In this document: positions 8,112 through 16,234 of the stretch, one piece after another
Layout of the letters: each line of letters opens with the position of its first letter
How positions within the stretch are numbered: position 1 is the first letter of the stretch
Assembly (NCBI GenBank): GCA_964195405.1
Contig: CAXMPK010000257.1
Location: 1 to 36,717 of the forward strand
Direction of reading: 5' to 3'
DNA from: CAXMPK01 sp964195405
GTDB lineage: Bacteria > Actinomycetota > Acidimicrobiia > Spongiisociales > ZC4RG35
Length of the DNA: 36,717 bases
Position numbers and translations under genes: made by a program
The notes under the pieces: generated by a model
Seen by the model: the letters and a program-made list of their open reading frames with translations, nothing else
Database searches by the model: none
Told to the model about the DNA's origin: nothing

Positions 8112-9842
8112 TTAGGCGCTCAGAGAGGCTCCGTTCACAATGACGTGACCCAACGGGGTGAAGACTATCCCCTCAACACCTGCCCTTGTTGCCGACAGAT
8201 AGTCGAAGAAGTACGGGTAGATAGCCGGCACGTTCTCCCAGAGATGTTTTTGGATCGATCCGATGGCCGTCTTCTGCCCGGCGACATCGACGGCCCCTTG
8301 GTAGTCCTTCACCAAGGCGTCGAAGTCGGCGTTGGCGTACACGGACGAGTTCCACACACCGTTGGTCTCGAGCGCCGACGTGAGGTACACGTCCGGCGTC
8401 GGGCGATGGCCGTAGTCGACGATACCGAACTCACTGGAATTGAAGCACGGTGGCTCACCTTCAGCGCTCTCCGGACACCAGCTGTCTCCATAGAAGGTGG
8501 CCTGGGGATGCTGGTTGACCGCAAGGTCGAAACCGGCATCCGCGGCGTTGCGCTGGATGATTGCCGCCAAGTCCGGAATCTCCTGAAGCTCGCCGTGATT
8601 GATGGCGCTCGAGAGGCCGTCAGGGAACCCGGCGTCGGCCAGCAACGATCGGGCCTGCTCGATGTCGCGGGTCCGTTGCGGCACCGCGTCGGGATCGTAG
8701 AACGGCAGACTCTTGACGATGGGATGGTCGTTAGCGATCCGGGCTTTCCCTCCATACAGCAGCGTCACCATCTCCTCACGGTCGATCGAGAGGGCCATCG
8801 CTTGGCGCAGACGAGGATCGGCGCCGCTGAACTGACCCACCTGAGTGTTGAACCACACCTGACGGTGGGTAGCTGCCTCGGTTTGAGTCACATTGAAGTC
8901 GGGATTATCCAGGAGTCCCTCGCCACCGATCACCGAGAACTGCTGGATGGCGTCAACCGAGCCGTCCTGAAGTGCGATGACCATGGTGTCGGTAGAGTCG
9001 AACTGCTGAAGCTCGACCGAATCGAGGAACACCCCCGGGCCCCAATAGCTGGGGTTCGCCGAGAAAACGGCACTCTGGCCCTCGGTGTAACTGTCGAGAA
9101 TCCACGCCCCTGTACCCGCTGGTCTGCCGTCCAAAGTGGTTCCGATTGTGTAATCCGCAGGTGTGATCAACGACTGGGCGTTGAACGTCGACACCAGCAC
9201 CGGGAAGTTCCCGTTGGGACTCACCAGTGTGATGACAGCCACAGCAGGATCCGACGCATCGGTTGACCCTTCGGCGATCACACTGCCGAGGCCGGCGTTG
9301 TTAGCCGCGGCCATACGATCCATCGTCGCCGCCACATCAGCCGACGTGAAGTCCGAATCGTCCTGCCATTTCACACCTTGACGAAGCTGGAACGTCCACA
9401 CATCGCCGGTCTCGTTGGTTTCCCAACTGGTGGCCAGACCTTGGTCGCCAAGAGTCACCCCGTCGTCGGAAACGGCGACCAGATACTCGAAACTCGATGC
9501 CAACACGGCGTAAGTGCCGAGGTCTTGCATGTTGACCGGATCGAGCGGGCTGGACGGTGTCTGGATGGCGATGACGATCGAGCCGCCAGCGACCGGTGCC
9601 GCTGTGGTGGGCGCGGCGCCGGCTGCCGTCGTGCCAGCCCCTGCTGCCGCTGTTGTTGTGGTCGCAGCAGAATCGCCACACGCCGCGATGATCGTTGTCA
9701 AGAAAGGTAAACCAAGCCCGAGAATTGCGCCGCGCCTCAGAAAATCGCGGCGATTGATCTTTCCCCCGGCGTAGTGCTCAATGAGGTCTAACTCGATGGG
9801 GTTTGCTGAACCACGAGCCCAATCAAATGTCTTCCAGTCCAT
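8112..9842 (-). CDS. Extracellular solute-binding protein family 5 (Tat lipoprotein)
   Basis: The protein has 576 residues from ATG 9842, chosen because AGGAAG lies 8 bases upstream; a longer frame from 9917 has no such site. Residues 31-37 (RRDFLRR) followed by a hydrophobic stretch and the lipobox IIAAC with Cys55 indicate a Tat-exported, lipid-anchored protein. A low-complexity Thr/Ala/Gly linker (about residues 60-85) follows, as in many acidimicrobial lipoproteins. The rest matches peptide/nickel-type binding proteins (SBP family 5): the LDPVNMQDL and WTFQLRQGVKWQD motifs and a SIDREEMVTLLYGG segment. It heads the importer operon and is divergent from the enolase-superfamily gene. A TGGAACGTTCCA-like site lies 27 bases upstream of the start. 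Substrate unknown. Confidence 0.92.
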   Translation of the reverse strand: MDWKTFDWARGSANPIELDLIEHYAGGKINRRDFLRRGAILGLGLPFLTTIIAACGDSAATTTTAAAGAGTTAAGAAPTTAAPVAGGSIVIAIQTPSSPLDPVNMQDLGTYAVLASSFEYLVAVSDDGVTLGDQGLATSWETNETGDVWTFQLRQGVKWQDDSDFTSADVAATMDRMAAANNAGLGSVIAEGSTDASDPAVAVITLVSPNGNFPVLVSTFNAQSLITPADYTIGTTLDGRPAGTGAWILDSYTEGQSAVFSANPSYWGPGVFLDSVELQQFDSTDTMVIALQDGSVDAIQQFSVIGGEGLLDNPDFNVTQTEAATHRQVWFNTQVGQFSGADPRLRQAMALSIDREEMVTLLYGGKARIANDHPIVKSLPFYDPDAVPQRTRDIEQARSLLADAGFPDGLSSAINHGELQEIPDLAAIIQRNAADAGFDLAVNQHPQATFYGDSWCPESAEGEPPCFNSSEFGIVDYGHRPTPDVYLTSALETNGVWNSSVYANADFDALVKDYQGAVDVAGQKTAIGSIQKHLWENVPAIYPYFFDYLSATRAGVEGIVFTPLGHVIVNGASLSA

Positions 9843-9868
9843 TATCCACTTCCTGATAGTCCAGAATT

Positions 9869-9880
9869 TGGACGGTTCCA
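9869..9880. promoter_or_regulatory. Putative operator TGGACGGTTCCA upstream of the importer operon
   Basis: This 12-base near-palindrome differs at two positions from TGGAACGTTCCA, the perfect palindrome implied by the sites at 14381-14392 and 18672-18683. It lies 27 bases before the binding-protein start in the 301-base divergent region shared with the enolase-superfamily gene. IclR-family regulators commonly bind TGGAA-type palindromes, and an IclR remnant is in the island. The rest of this intergenic region (9881-10143) shows one more inverted repeat and no gene. Confidence 0.45.
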
Positions 9881-10034
9881 ACCGAATTGTGCCCACACAA
9901 GCGATGCAAGTCGGCAAAGCCGCCCGATTTGAACGTAGTCGATTCGCTGTGACCGAGCAACCAATAGTGGTTTTTATCTGAAATGACCCTTGAAATGCTT
10001 CAGAGCCAATCAGATACTCCGGTTTTTAAGCTTG

Positions 10035-10045
10035 CCACCAGGTGG
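10035..10045. repeat. Inverted repeat CCACC-A-GGTGG in the divergent promoter region
   Basis: Perfect five-base arms around a single A; imperfect outer pairing of TTG with CAA extends it. It is about 100 bases upstream of the enolase-superfamily gene and 190 bases upstream of the importer operon. It could be a regulator site; nothing else supports this. Confidence 0.3.
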
Positions 10046-10143
10046 AACAAGGCGCGAAAATTACCGAGGAATGGAATCAATCGGCTGCGAAGCCAACTCT
10101 AGGTCGACCGGTCCGAAGGTAGGGTGCGCTGAAGGACAAAGAC

Positions 10144-11328
10144 ATGAAGATCACCAGCGTGCGTGTGACTCACGTGAACGTGCCCCTCGACGCGCCTTTC
10201 TGGTGGACAGCAGGGCTCTATCCAGGTGCTTCCAAATCGATCGTCGAGGTCAACACCGACGAAGGTCTGGTGGGCTATGGCGAGGCGCCGTGGTGGCATT
10301 TCGGCGAAGTGATCGAACATGAGATCGCTCCGGCCTTGATCGGCGCCGACCCGCTCGATCTCGCCGATTGCAATGCCCGTTGCGTCCCGGCTTCCCAGAT
10401 CACGGCTAACACCGGCGAGACCGCATCGATGGTTGCTTTCGGCGCTGTCGAGTTGGCATTGTGGGATATCAAGGGAAAAGCTCTTGACATGCCCCTCTAC
10501 AAGTTGCTTGGCGGTGCCGTTCGCAAGGAAATCCCCTTCACCGAATACTTCTCTTTCAGGCCCGAGCACGAAGGAGCTGGCGGCGAGATGTCGGCCGAGG
10601 ACATCGTTGAATACTGCCTGAGGATGCGCGAAGAGCACGGCTCGACCTATTTCGAGGGCAAGTTGATTCTCGGCGACCCCGAATTGGAGATACGGACCGT
10701 CCGGATGTTGCGCGAGGCGCTCGGACCGGAGGCCATGATCCGCCTCGACTCGAACATGCAATGGTCGCTAGCGACTGCCCGCTGGGTTCTGAAGGAAATT
10801 GAGCCGTACAACATTCGCAACTATGAGGACCCGGTCGCGACCTTCGAGGAGATGGCGGAACTGCGTCGCCACACCATCATCCCGTTCTCCAGCCATGTGC
10901 CCGATTTGAGACGAGCTGTTGCCCTAGGAGCGCCCGATACCTTCGTATGCAACGTCGCCGCACTCGGCGGCCTTTCGGCAACGCTCAGATTCATCGCTGC
11001 CTGCGAGGCGATGGGCAAGGGTTACTGGAACTACTCAAACGACCTGGGCATCATGACCGCGGCTTATCTCCATCTGACGGCGGCTACTCAATGGATCACC
11101 GAGCCGTCACAATCACTGTTCCGCTGGCAAATCGGGGACGTCATCGAAGATGGACCGTTCCGCCAGACGAGCAACACTGTCCGTGTTCCGGAAGGACCGG
11201 GCCTCGGTGTCAACCTCGATTCGGAGGCGATGGCCCGTTGGCACCAGCATTTTGTAGACAATGGGCCCATGGGTCATTTTCATCATCCAGACACTCCGAA
11301 CAGATACACCCGCTTGCCACTCGATTGA
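10144..11328 (+). CDS. Mandelate racemase/muconate lactonizing enzyme-family protein (enolase superfamily)
   Basis: The protein has 394 residues; the ATG is supported by AAGGAC 6 bases upstream. The N-terminal capping domain (KSIVEVNTDEGLVGYGEA, residues 31-48) and the barrel are recognisable. Metal-ligand positions D202 (RLDSN) and E228 (NYEDP) are present, but the third ligand position reads SSH (249-251). Where glucarate-dehydratase-like enzymes have a KxK motif, this protein reads EGK (171-173). Where they carry the catalytic HSNNH-type motif, it reads NYSND (296-300). It is nearest the glucarate dehydratase-like subgroup but appears to lack the usual His base, so a standard acid-sugar dehydratase role is doubtful. 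Betaine epimerases of this superfamily exist (HpbD), so a betaine-type substrate is conceivable. It is divergent from the importer operon. Confidence 0.85.
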   Translation: MKITSVRVTHVNVPLDAPFWWTAGLYPGASKSIVEVNTDEGLVGYGEAPWWHFGEVIEHEIAPALIGADPLDLADCNARCVPASQITANTGETASMVAFGAVELALWDIKGKALDMPLYKLLGGAVRKEIPFTEYFSFRPEHEGAGGEMSAEDIVEYCLRMREEHGSTYFEGKLILGDPELEIRTVRMLREALGPEAMIRLDSNMQWSLATARWVLKEIEPYNIRNYEDPVATFEEMAELRRHTIIPFSSHVPDLRRAVALGAPDTFVCNVAALGGLSATLRFIAACEAMGKGYWNYSNDLGIMTAAYLHLTAATQWITEPSQSLFRWQIGDVIEDGPFRQTSNTVRVPEGPGLGVNLDSEAMARWHQHFVDNGPMGHFHHPDTPNRYTRLPLD

Positions 11329-11579
11329 CAGGCACCAGTTTCCCCGCGGCCCGGCACGCCACCCTCTACCCTGCACACTGCGCGCCCCTTGAGGTTGAGA
11401 TCCAAGGAATGCACCCTGTGTTGCAGTTGTCCACAACGGCCGGATCCTTCTGTCGGCCCGCCTCCCGCTCACCGGGTTTTCTGCACCGTGACTCGCCCTA
11501 CTTGCGGTGCTCTTGATGCTCTTCGGATTGGCGCCGACGAGATCTTCGGCAACAGCCCTCGAGACAGGACACTAGGCGC

Positions 11580-11918
11580 AGGCCGGGTTGTCGAGATTGG
11601 ATAGCCAGCGCGCCTGTTCGTAGATCTGAGAGTCGTATGCGTCTGCAAGGAGACGTTGTCGGGTGTGCTCCCATCTTCCGATACAACTCTGGGTCCGAAG
11701 TGACTGACTCTGGAGAGGAAGTGCTAGGTGCTGTGAAACTGGGAACGCCGGTCTCCCGGCGGGCTGACAAGATGGGCAGGAGCGGGTCGGCGCCCGAGAA
11801 TGGTCGCCCAACATCGTGCGACCTCTTGAGGATGCGGTCGGTTGCGAGATTCTCGCCCCAGGTTTTCCGGCCGAAATGTTGGACGACGAGCCGGAAGAAA
11901 CCGGAGCCGAAGTAGTCG
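11580..11918 (-). pseudogene. Remnant of an unidentified coding region
   Basis: Directly after the stop of the dehydrogenase gene the minus strand reads DYFGSGFFRLVVQHFGRKTW, then RSHDVGRPFSGADPLLPIL. Further on, in another frame, it reads WEHTRQRLLADAYDSQIYEQ and ends with LSNLDNPACA and a stop. Each piece looks like real protein, but they lie in different frames and have no start codon or N-terminal part. I do not recognise the family. It may be the 3' end of a gene once co-transcribed with the dehydrogenase. Bases 11329-11579 hold nothing I can assign. Confidence 0.45.
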
Positions 11919-14363
11919 CTAGATCTTGACCCGGAGACTTTTGGGGTCGTAAAACGATCGCAGTGACGCTGTTGCCGAAATCCGATTTCCCGCAACTTCA
12001 ATCTCGAAAGCCCCACCATCCAGATACGCGAGCGTCACGCCGTCCTCATCGCTCACATACCCCATGGCCAGACATCGATCTTCGGTGTAGCTCCATGCTC
12101 CCGAAGTAGTTCGACCCACCAACTCACCGTCATTGAAGATGGGTTCGTCGTGATAAAGCATGAGGTCGGGATCCTCGAGACGGAACTGGACTAGACGTTT
12201 CACTCGGGGTTGTTCGCGCTGGGTGAGCAAAGCCTCCCTGCCGCGGAACCCACCAGTTTTGTCCCAGGCGACGGCGAAGCCGAGACCCGCCTCCAGAGGT
12301 GTGTCCTCGTCGGAGATGTCGTGACCCCAGTGTCGATAGCCCGATTCCAGGCGGAGCGAATTCATCGCGTGGTATCCGGCAAGCTGTAGCCCGTGTGAAG
12401 CGCCAGCCCTCACAACATCGTCAAAGAGAGACTCGGCGTCTGACCATGAGACATAGAGCTCCCAACCCAACTCCCCCACATAGGTGACCCGCAACGCGAG
12501 CACCTCGTGACCTGAGACGACGATCCGGCGAGCCGCTCCGAACGGAAAGCCGTCACTGGAGAGATCGGCGTCTGAAAGGGTTAAAAGCAGATCACGGGAA
12601 TTAGGCCCCATGATCCCGAACATCGTCATCTTCTCGGTGATGTCTCTGACTTCAACGTCCATCCCAGCCAGGGAGCGGCGGAGATGTGAAGCGTCGCGTG
12701 TCGGCGCACCGGATCCGCTGACAACCATGAAATGGTCCTCCGCAAGACGGGTGACCGTCAGGTCCTGTTCGATCCCGCCCCGCTCGTTGAGCCACTGCGT
12801 GTAGACAACCCGCCCGCTCTCACCGGCAACATCATTGCCTGACATCCAATTGAGCCCTGCTGCGGCGTCGGGGCCACGAACGTCGAACTTCACGAATGAT
12901 GTCTGGTCGTACAGAGCCACGGCCTTGCGTGTGGCCCGACACTCGTCGCCTGCATTCTCAAACCAATTCTGCTTGCCAAACGAGTATTCGTACCGCCGCT
13001 CCTGGCTTTCACGTGCGTACCAGTTGGGACGTTCCCAGCCCGCCATCGAGCCAAACACGGCATTGGCCCGATCGAGTCGATCGTGGATCGGAGATTTCTT
13101 GATTCCTCGGGCGCTCTCGTATTCGCGATGCGGCCAGTGCATTGCATAGAGGAGCCCAAGACTCTCTGGAATCCGTTTGTTCAGAAACGCCGGATCAGCT
13201 TGGAAAGGCAGCGTTCGCCGAATGTCAACTGGCCACAGGTCCATCGGGGGGTGCCTGTCGACGATCCAATCGGCGAGAACCCAACCGACACCGCCCGCCG
13301 ACTGGATCCCGACCGAGTTGAAGCCGGCAGCTACGAAACAACCATCGACTTCGGGCGACTCACCTAGGTAATAGGTCCCGTCTGGAGTAAACGACTCCGG
13401 CCCGTTGAGGAACAACTGGATTCCGGCTTGCCCAATCGCCGGCACCCGGTGGATCGAGCGTTCAAAAATGGGTCCAACATGGTCCCAATCTTCCGGAAGT
13501 GTGCCGAAACTGAAGTCCCTCGGAATCCCATCAAGATTCCACACTTTTCCACGGGGTTCGAAGAACCCCGCCATGATCTTCCCGGTCTCTTCCTTGAAGT
13601 ATGTGTAGTTGGTCGGATCACGAAGCACCGGAGTGTCGGGTGCCAAGCCGTCGATCGGCTCGGTGACGATGTAGAAATGCTCGCATGCCTGCAGTGGCAC
13701 GTTGACGCCAGCCGTCTTGGCAAGCTCACGAGTCCACATCCCTCCAGCCAGAACGACCGTCTCTGCCTCGATCGCTCCTTGTTCGGTCTCAACACCGGTG
13801 ATCTTTCCATTCGAAGTCAGGAGCGATGTGACACCAACTTCTTCGATGATGGTTGCTCCTTTGTCTTTGGCTCCTTTGGCCAAGGCCATCGTGGTGTCAA
13901 CCGGGCTTGTGTGGCCGTCGTCGGGTATGAAGGCGGCGCCTACGAGATCGTCAGTGTTGAGGTGGGGCCACATGTCTTTGGCTTCTGCCAGCGAGATCTC
14001 ATACATGTCGACACCGACTGTTCTGGCCATCGAGAGCCCACGAAGGATCTCCTCCCAACGTTCGGGATCGGAGGCAACCGAGATAGACCCTGTCTTCCGG
14101 AACCCGGTGGCCTGGCCAGTCTCTTCCTCGAGTGACATGATCAGGCGGGTTGTGTACATGGCCAGCTGGGTGAGGCGGTGAGATGATTTCAGCTGGCTCA
14201 CCAAACCGGCAGCGTGCCAGGTAGTGCCACCGGTCAATTTGTTCTGCTCCAGTAGGAGGACCTCACCCACGTCGCGCCGAACCAAGTGATAGGCGATGCT
14301 GCAACCGATGATCCCGCCACCAACAATCACCACCTGAGCCCGCGAGGGCAAATCATTACTCAT
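11919..14363 (-). CDS. FAD-dependent dimethylglycine/sarcosine dehydrogenase family protein with folate-binding domain (copy 1)
   Basis: The 814-residue start at ATG 14363 (MSNDLPSRAQVVIVGGG) is chosen; an upstream in-frame ATG at 14393 would add ten residues and overlap the operator. The N-terminal DAO domain begins with the dinucleotide-binding motif VVIVGGGIIGCSIAYHL. TTWHAAGL carries the His that covalently binds FAD in mammalian dimethylglycine dehydrogenase. After the GWERPNWYA junction come the GcvT-like folate-binding domains, with YVGELGWELYV near residue 660. Family members oxidise N-methyl groups of dimethylglycine, sarcosine or related amines and pass the formaldehyde unit to tetrahydrofolate. 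The exact substrate cannot be read from sequence. It lies downstream of the MttB-like gene, separated by the IclR remnant on the other strand. Confidence 0.9.
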   Translation of the reverse strand: MSNDLPSRAQVVIVGGGIIGCSIAYHLVRRDVGEVLLLEQNKLTGGTTWHAAGLVSQLKSSHRLTQLAMYTTRLIMSLEEETGQATGFRKTGSISVASDPERWEEILRGLSMARTVGVDMYEISLAEAKDMWPHLNTDDLVGAAFIPDDGHTSPVDTTMALAKGAKDKGATIIEEVGVTSLLTSNGKITGVETEQGAIEAETVVLAGGMWTRELAKTAGVNVPLQACEHFYIVTEPIDGLAPDTPVLRDPTNYTYFKEETGKIMAGFFEPRGKVWNLDGIPRDFSFGTLPEDWDHVGPIFERSIHRVPAIGQAGIQLFLNGPESFTPDGTYYLGESPEVDGCFVAAGFNSVGIQSAGGVGWVLADWIVDRHPPMDLWPVDIRRTLPFQADPAFLNKRIPESLGLLYAMHWPHREYESARGIKKSPIHDRLDRANAVFGSMAGWERPNWYARESQERRYEYSFGKQNWFENAGDECRATRKAVALYDQTSFVKFDVRGPDAAAGLNWMSGNDVAGESGRVVYTQWLNERGGIEQDLTVTRLAEDHFMVVSGSGAPTRDASHLRRSLAGMDVEVRDITEKMTMFGIMGPNSRDLLLTLSDADLSSDGFPFGAARRIVVSGHEVLALRVTYVGELGWELYVSWSDAESLFDDVVRAGASHGLQLAGYHAMNSLRLESGYRHWGHDISDEDTPLEAGLGFAVAWDKTGGFRGREALLTQREQPRVKRLVQFRLEDPDLMLYHDEPIFNDGELVGRTTSGAWSYTEDRCLAMGYVSDEDGVTLAYLDGGAFEIEVAGNRISATASLRSFYDPKSLRVKI

Positions 14364-14380
14364 TGAATGTGCCCATCTAG

Positions 14381-14392
14381 TGGAACGATCCA
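14381..14392. promoter_or_regulatory. Putative operator TGGAACGATCCA between dehydrogenase copy 1 and the iclR remnant
   Basis: It matches TGGAACGTTCCA at 11 of 12 bases and overlaps a second inverted repeat, GATCCACT/AGTGGGATC, that runs to about 14404. It sits 18 bases upstream of the dehydrogenase start and 22 bases upstream of the broken iclR gene, where an IclR-type regulator would control itself and the divergent gene. Confidence 0.55.
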
Positions 14393-14413
14393 CTCAGTGG
14401 GATCCGACGTCCG

Positions 14414-14679
14414 ATGCAAGCAATCGAGCGAGCCTTCGAAGCACTTCGGGCAGTCCGAGCGAACGAAGGAAGTGCCGGGGTCTCGAAGGTAGCCAGAACA
14501 ACTGGACTTCCCAAGAGCACCGTCTCGAGGTTGCCGGCGGCTCTCGAAGAGTGGGTGCAGTGGATCGTGTCGACCCTACGAGCGACAGCTATAGATTCCC
14601 CGGCGATCGCGATGCCAGCGCTATTGGAGACTCGGTGCGGGAGATCTCGCGACTCGTCGAGGAGCAGATCCACCGTTGA
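14414..14679 (+). pseudogene. Truncated, frameshifted IclR-family regulator
   Basis: The first frame encodes MQAIERAFEALRAVR and KVARTTGLPKSTVSRL, a typical IclR winged-helix N-terminus with its recognition helix. Around 14545-14555 the frame shifts; the other frame continues VGAVDRVDPTSDSYRF, as expected for the wing and linker, and stops at EEQIHR. The whole effector-binding domain (about 170 residues) is missing, and the MttB-like gene ends 8 bases further on. As it stands it cannot make a normal regulator. Its position, divergent from the dehydrogenase and next to the operator, suggests it once controlled the island. Confidence 0.82.
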
Positions 14680-14686
14680 AGACACC

Positions 14687-16234
14687 TCAGACCCCGCTTC
14701 GAACTGCTTCAACCGGGAGCCTGATGGGAAATCGCTTCCGTATCTCCTGGTCAGCAGCATGAGAAACATGGTCCGGAAAATGAGATGCGAAGATCCTTTC
14801 TACATAATCATGGGCCCGATCTGCTGCTGACATGCCACCGGCGTCGGCCCAGTCGTCAGGGCTGAGCCGGTCGCCGACTTCGGGATATACATAGTCTTTT
14901 TCCATCAGACGAAGGGTCTGTTCGTGACCTAGGAAGTGACCAGGGCCGTTGACAACATCAGCAATGACCTCCACCGCCAGTGTGTCCTCGTTGACCTCGA
15001 TGCCGCGCACCGTCCGGTTGGCCGCACCCAGGAGGTCGTTGTCGATCACCATCATTTCTGGAGAGCATGCAAGGAGTGAGGCCAGCATCCCGGCCGATTC
15101 GTAAACGAGGTTGGCCCCTGCTTGGGCGGCGAGCCCGATGGTCAGACCCTTCTCGTGCCCCGCCTGTGCGTCAGAAACCTTTGAGTCCGCCATTCCTGCG
15201 GGGACACCAGAGGGAAGACCCATCCAGTTGACGATCTGTGCTCCCCCAGCCACAAGCACCGCCTCCTCACCACTACCACCCGTCATGGCTCCTGTGCGGA
15301 GATCAGACACGAAAGGCCACATGCCCATCAGGCAAGGATGGCCGGGCGAGAGCAGGTTGACACTTGTCAGGGCGGCGAGACACTCGGCAAGGGCCTGCAC
15401 CAGAGAACCGGCGAGCGAAGCCGGGGACGTCGCCCCTGCCTGCCCCGCTGACAAGAGGTTGATGGGCATCCCGGTTTCTACCTGAGCGACCAGGCCTTCT
15501 GCCGCGTCCGTGGCATACCGCAGAGGCGGCACAACAAACGTGGTGTTGGAGCAGGCGAACGGGCGTTTTCGAAACTCTCCCTCGCCGCCCAGGGCGATAT
15601 CAAACATGTCGACGGCGTCGTAGACGTTCTCTTTCTTGAAGAACGACGTCCCGATCGGCTTGGTTGTGCCCATGAGACAGGCGTAGGCAGTATTGAGGTC
15701 GAGTTCAGTCAGATCCACGAGTTCTGTCGTCACCACCGTCCTGGCAAAGAAATGAATGTGCTCCAGCGTGTCGGCCAGTCGAGCAAAGTTGTAGAGGTCC
15801 CGGGTGGTTGAACGCCGGAAGGACTGAGAGTCGTGGTCGAGCACGAGAACTGCTGCGCCCGCCGTCCCGAAATGAACACTCGAATCGGAGAGCTCAATGC
15901 TGTGCTCCTCATCGAACCCATGCCACACCCACGACTTCGCCGCCATTTCGATTCCCTTTTCGACGACGTGACGCGGGTAGCGAAGACGACCGTTCTCGTC
16001 GACGTGACCACCAACCTCGGTCACGACCTCGATGAATTCGGGCAGAGGGTCGGCCATCCCCAGGTTTTCGAGAAGCTCGAGTGCCGAGTGAAAGATGCGT
16101 TGCATGTCGGGTTCTGTGAGCGGCTGGTATCTACCGCCTTGTTGCCCGCGTTGCACTGGACGTTCGTCCTGGGCGAGACCTGCTGCTCGCGCCGCGTGCC
16201 TGGCTGCCCGCCCCCCGGAGCGGCGGCCGGTCAC
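14687..16234 (-). CDS. Trimethylamine methyltransferase (MttB) family protein, pyrrolysine-free
   Basis: The product is 515 residues from GTG 16234, which overlaps the stop of the upstream dehydrogenase as GTGA. ATG 16264 would add ten residues. The family features are seen: a basic N-terminus (GRRSGGRAARHAARAAG), GGRYQPL, and the barrel motifs PLRYATDAAEGLVAQVETGMPINLL and GAANRTVRGIEVNEDTLAVEVI. The frame is open throughout, with no in-frame amber, so it belongs to the non-pyrrolysine group whose studied members (MtgB, MtpB, MtcB) demethylate glycine betaine, proline betaine or carnitine onto a corrinoid protein. No corrinoid protein gene is in this window. Coupling to a folate-binding dehydrogenase suggests successive demethylation steps, but that is inference. 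Confidence 0.9.
   Translation of the reverse strand: MTGRRSGGRAARHAARAAGLAQDERPVQRGQQGGRYQPLTEPDMQRIFHSALELLENLGMADPLPEFIEVVTEVGGHVDENGRLRYPRHVVEKGIEMAAKSWVWHGFDEEHSIELSDSSVHFGTAGAAVLVLDHDSQSFRRSTTRDLYNFARLADTLEHIHFFARTVVTTELVDLTELDLNTAYACLMGTTKPIGTSFFKKENVYDAVDMFDIALGGEGEFRKRPFACSNTTFVVPPLRYATDAAEGLVAQVETGMPINLLSAGQAGATSPASLAGSLVQALAECLAALTSVNLLSPGHPCLMGMWPFVSDLRTGAMTGGSGEEAVLVAGGAQIVNWMGLPSGVPAGMADSKVSDAQAGHEKGLTIGLAAQAGANLVYESAGMLASLLACSPEMMVIDNDLLGAANRTVRGIEVNEDTLAVEVIADVVNGPGHFLGHEQTLRLMEKDYVYPEVGDRLSPDDWADAGGMSAADRAHDYVERIFASHFPDHVSHAADQEIRKRFPIRLPVEAVRSGV

Noticed and set aside
8145..9266. Long open frame of 373 codons on the plus strand
   Set aside because: It is antisense to the solute-binding-protein gene and has Arg/Val/Gly-rich composition with no motif; it is a GC-codon shadow.
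10099..10761. Open frame of 220 codons on the minus strand
   Set aside because: Antisense to the enolase-superfamily gene, whose coding evidence is much stronger.
13428..14135. Open frame of 235 codons on the plus strand
   Set aside because: Antisense to dehydrogenase copy 1, no family motif, no ribosome binding site.
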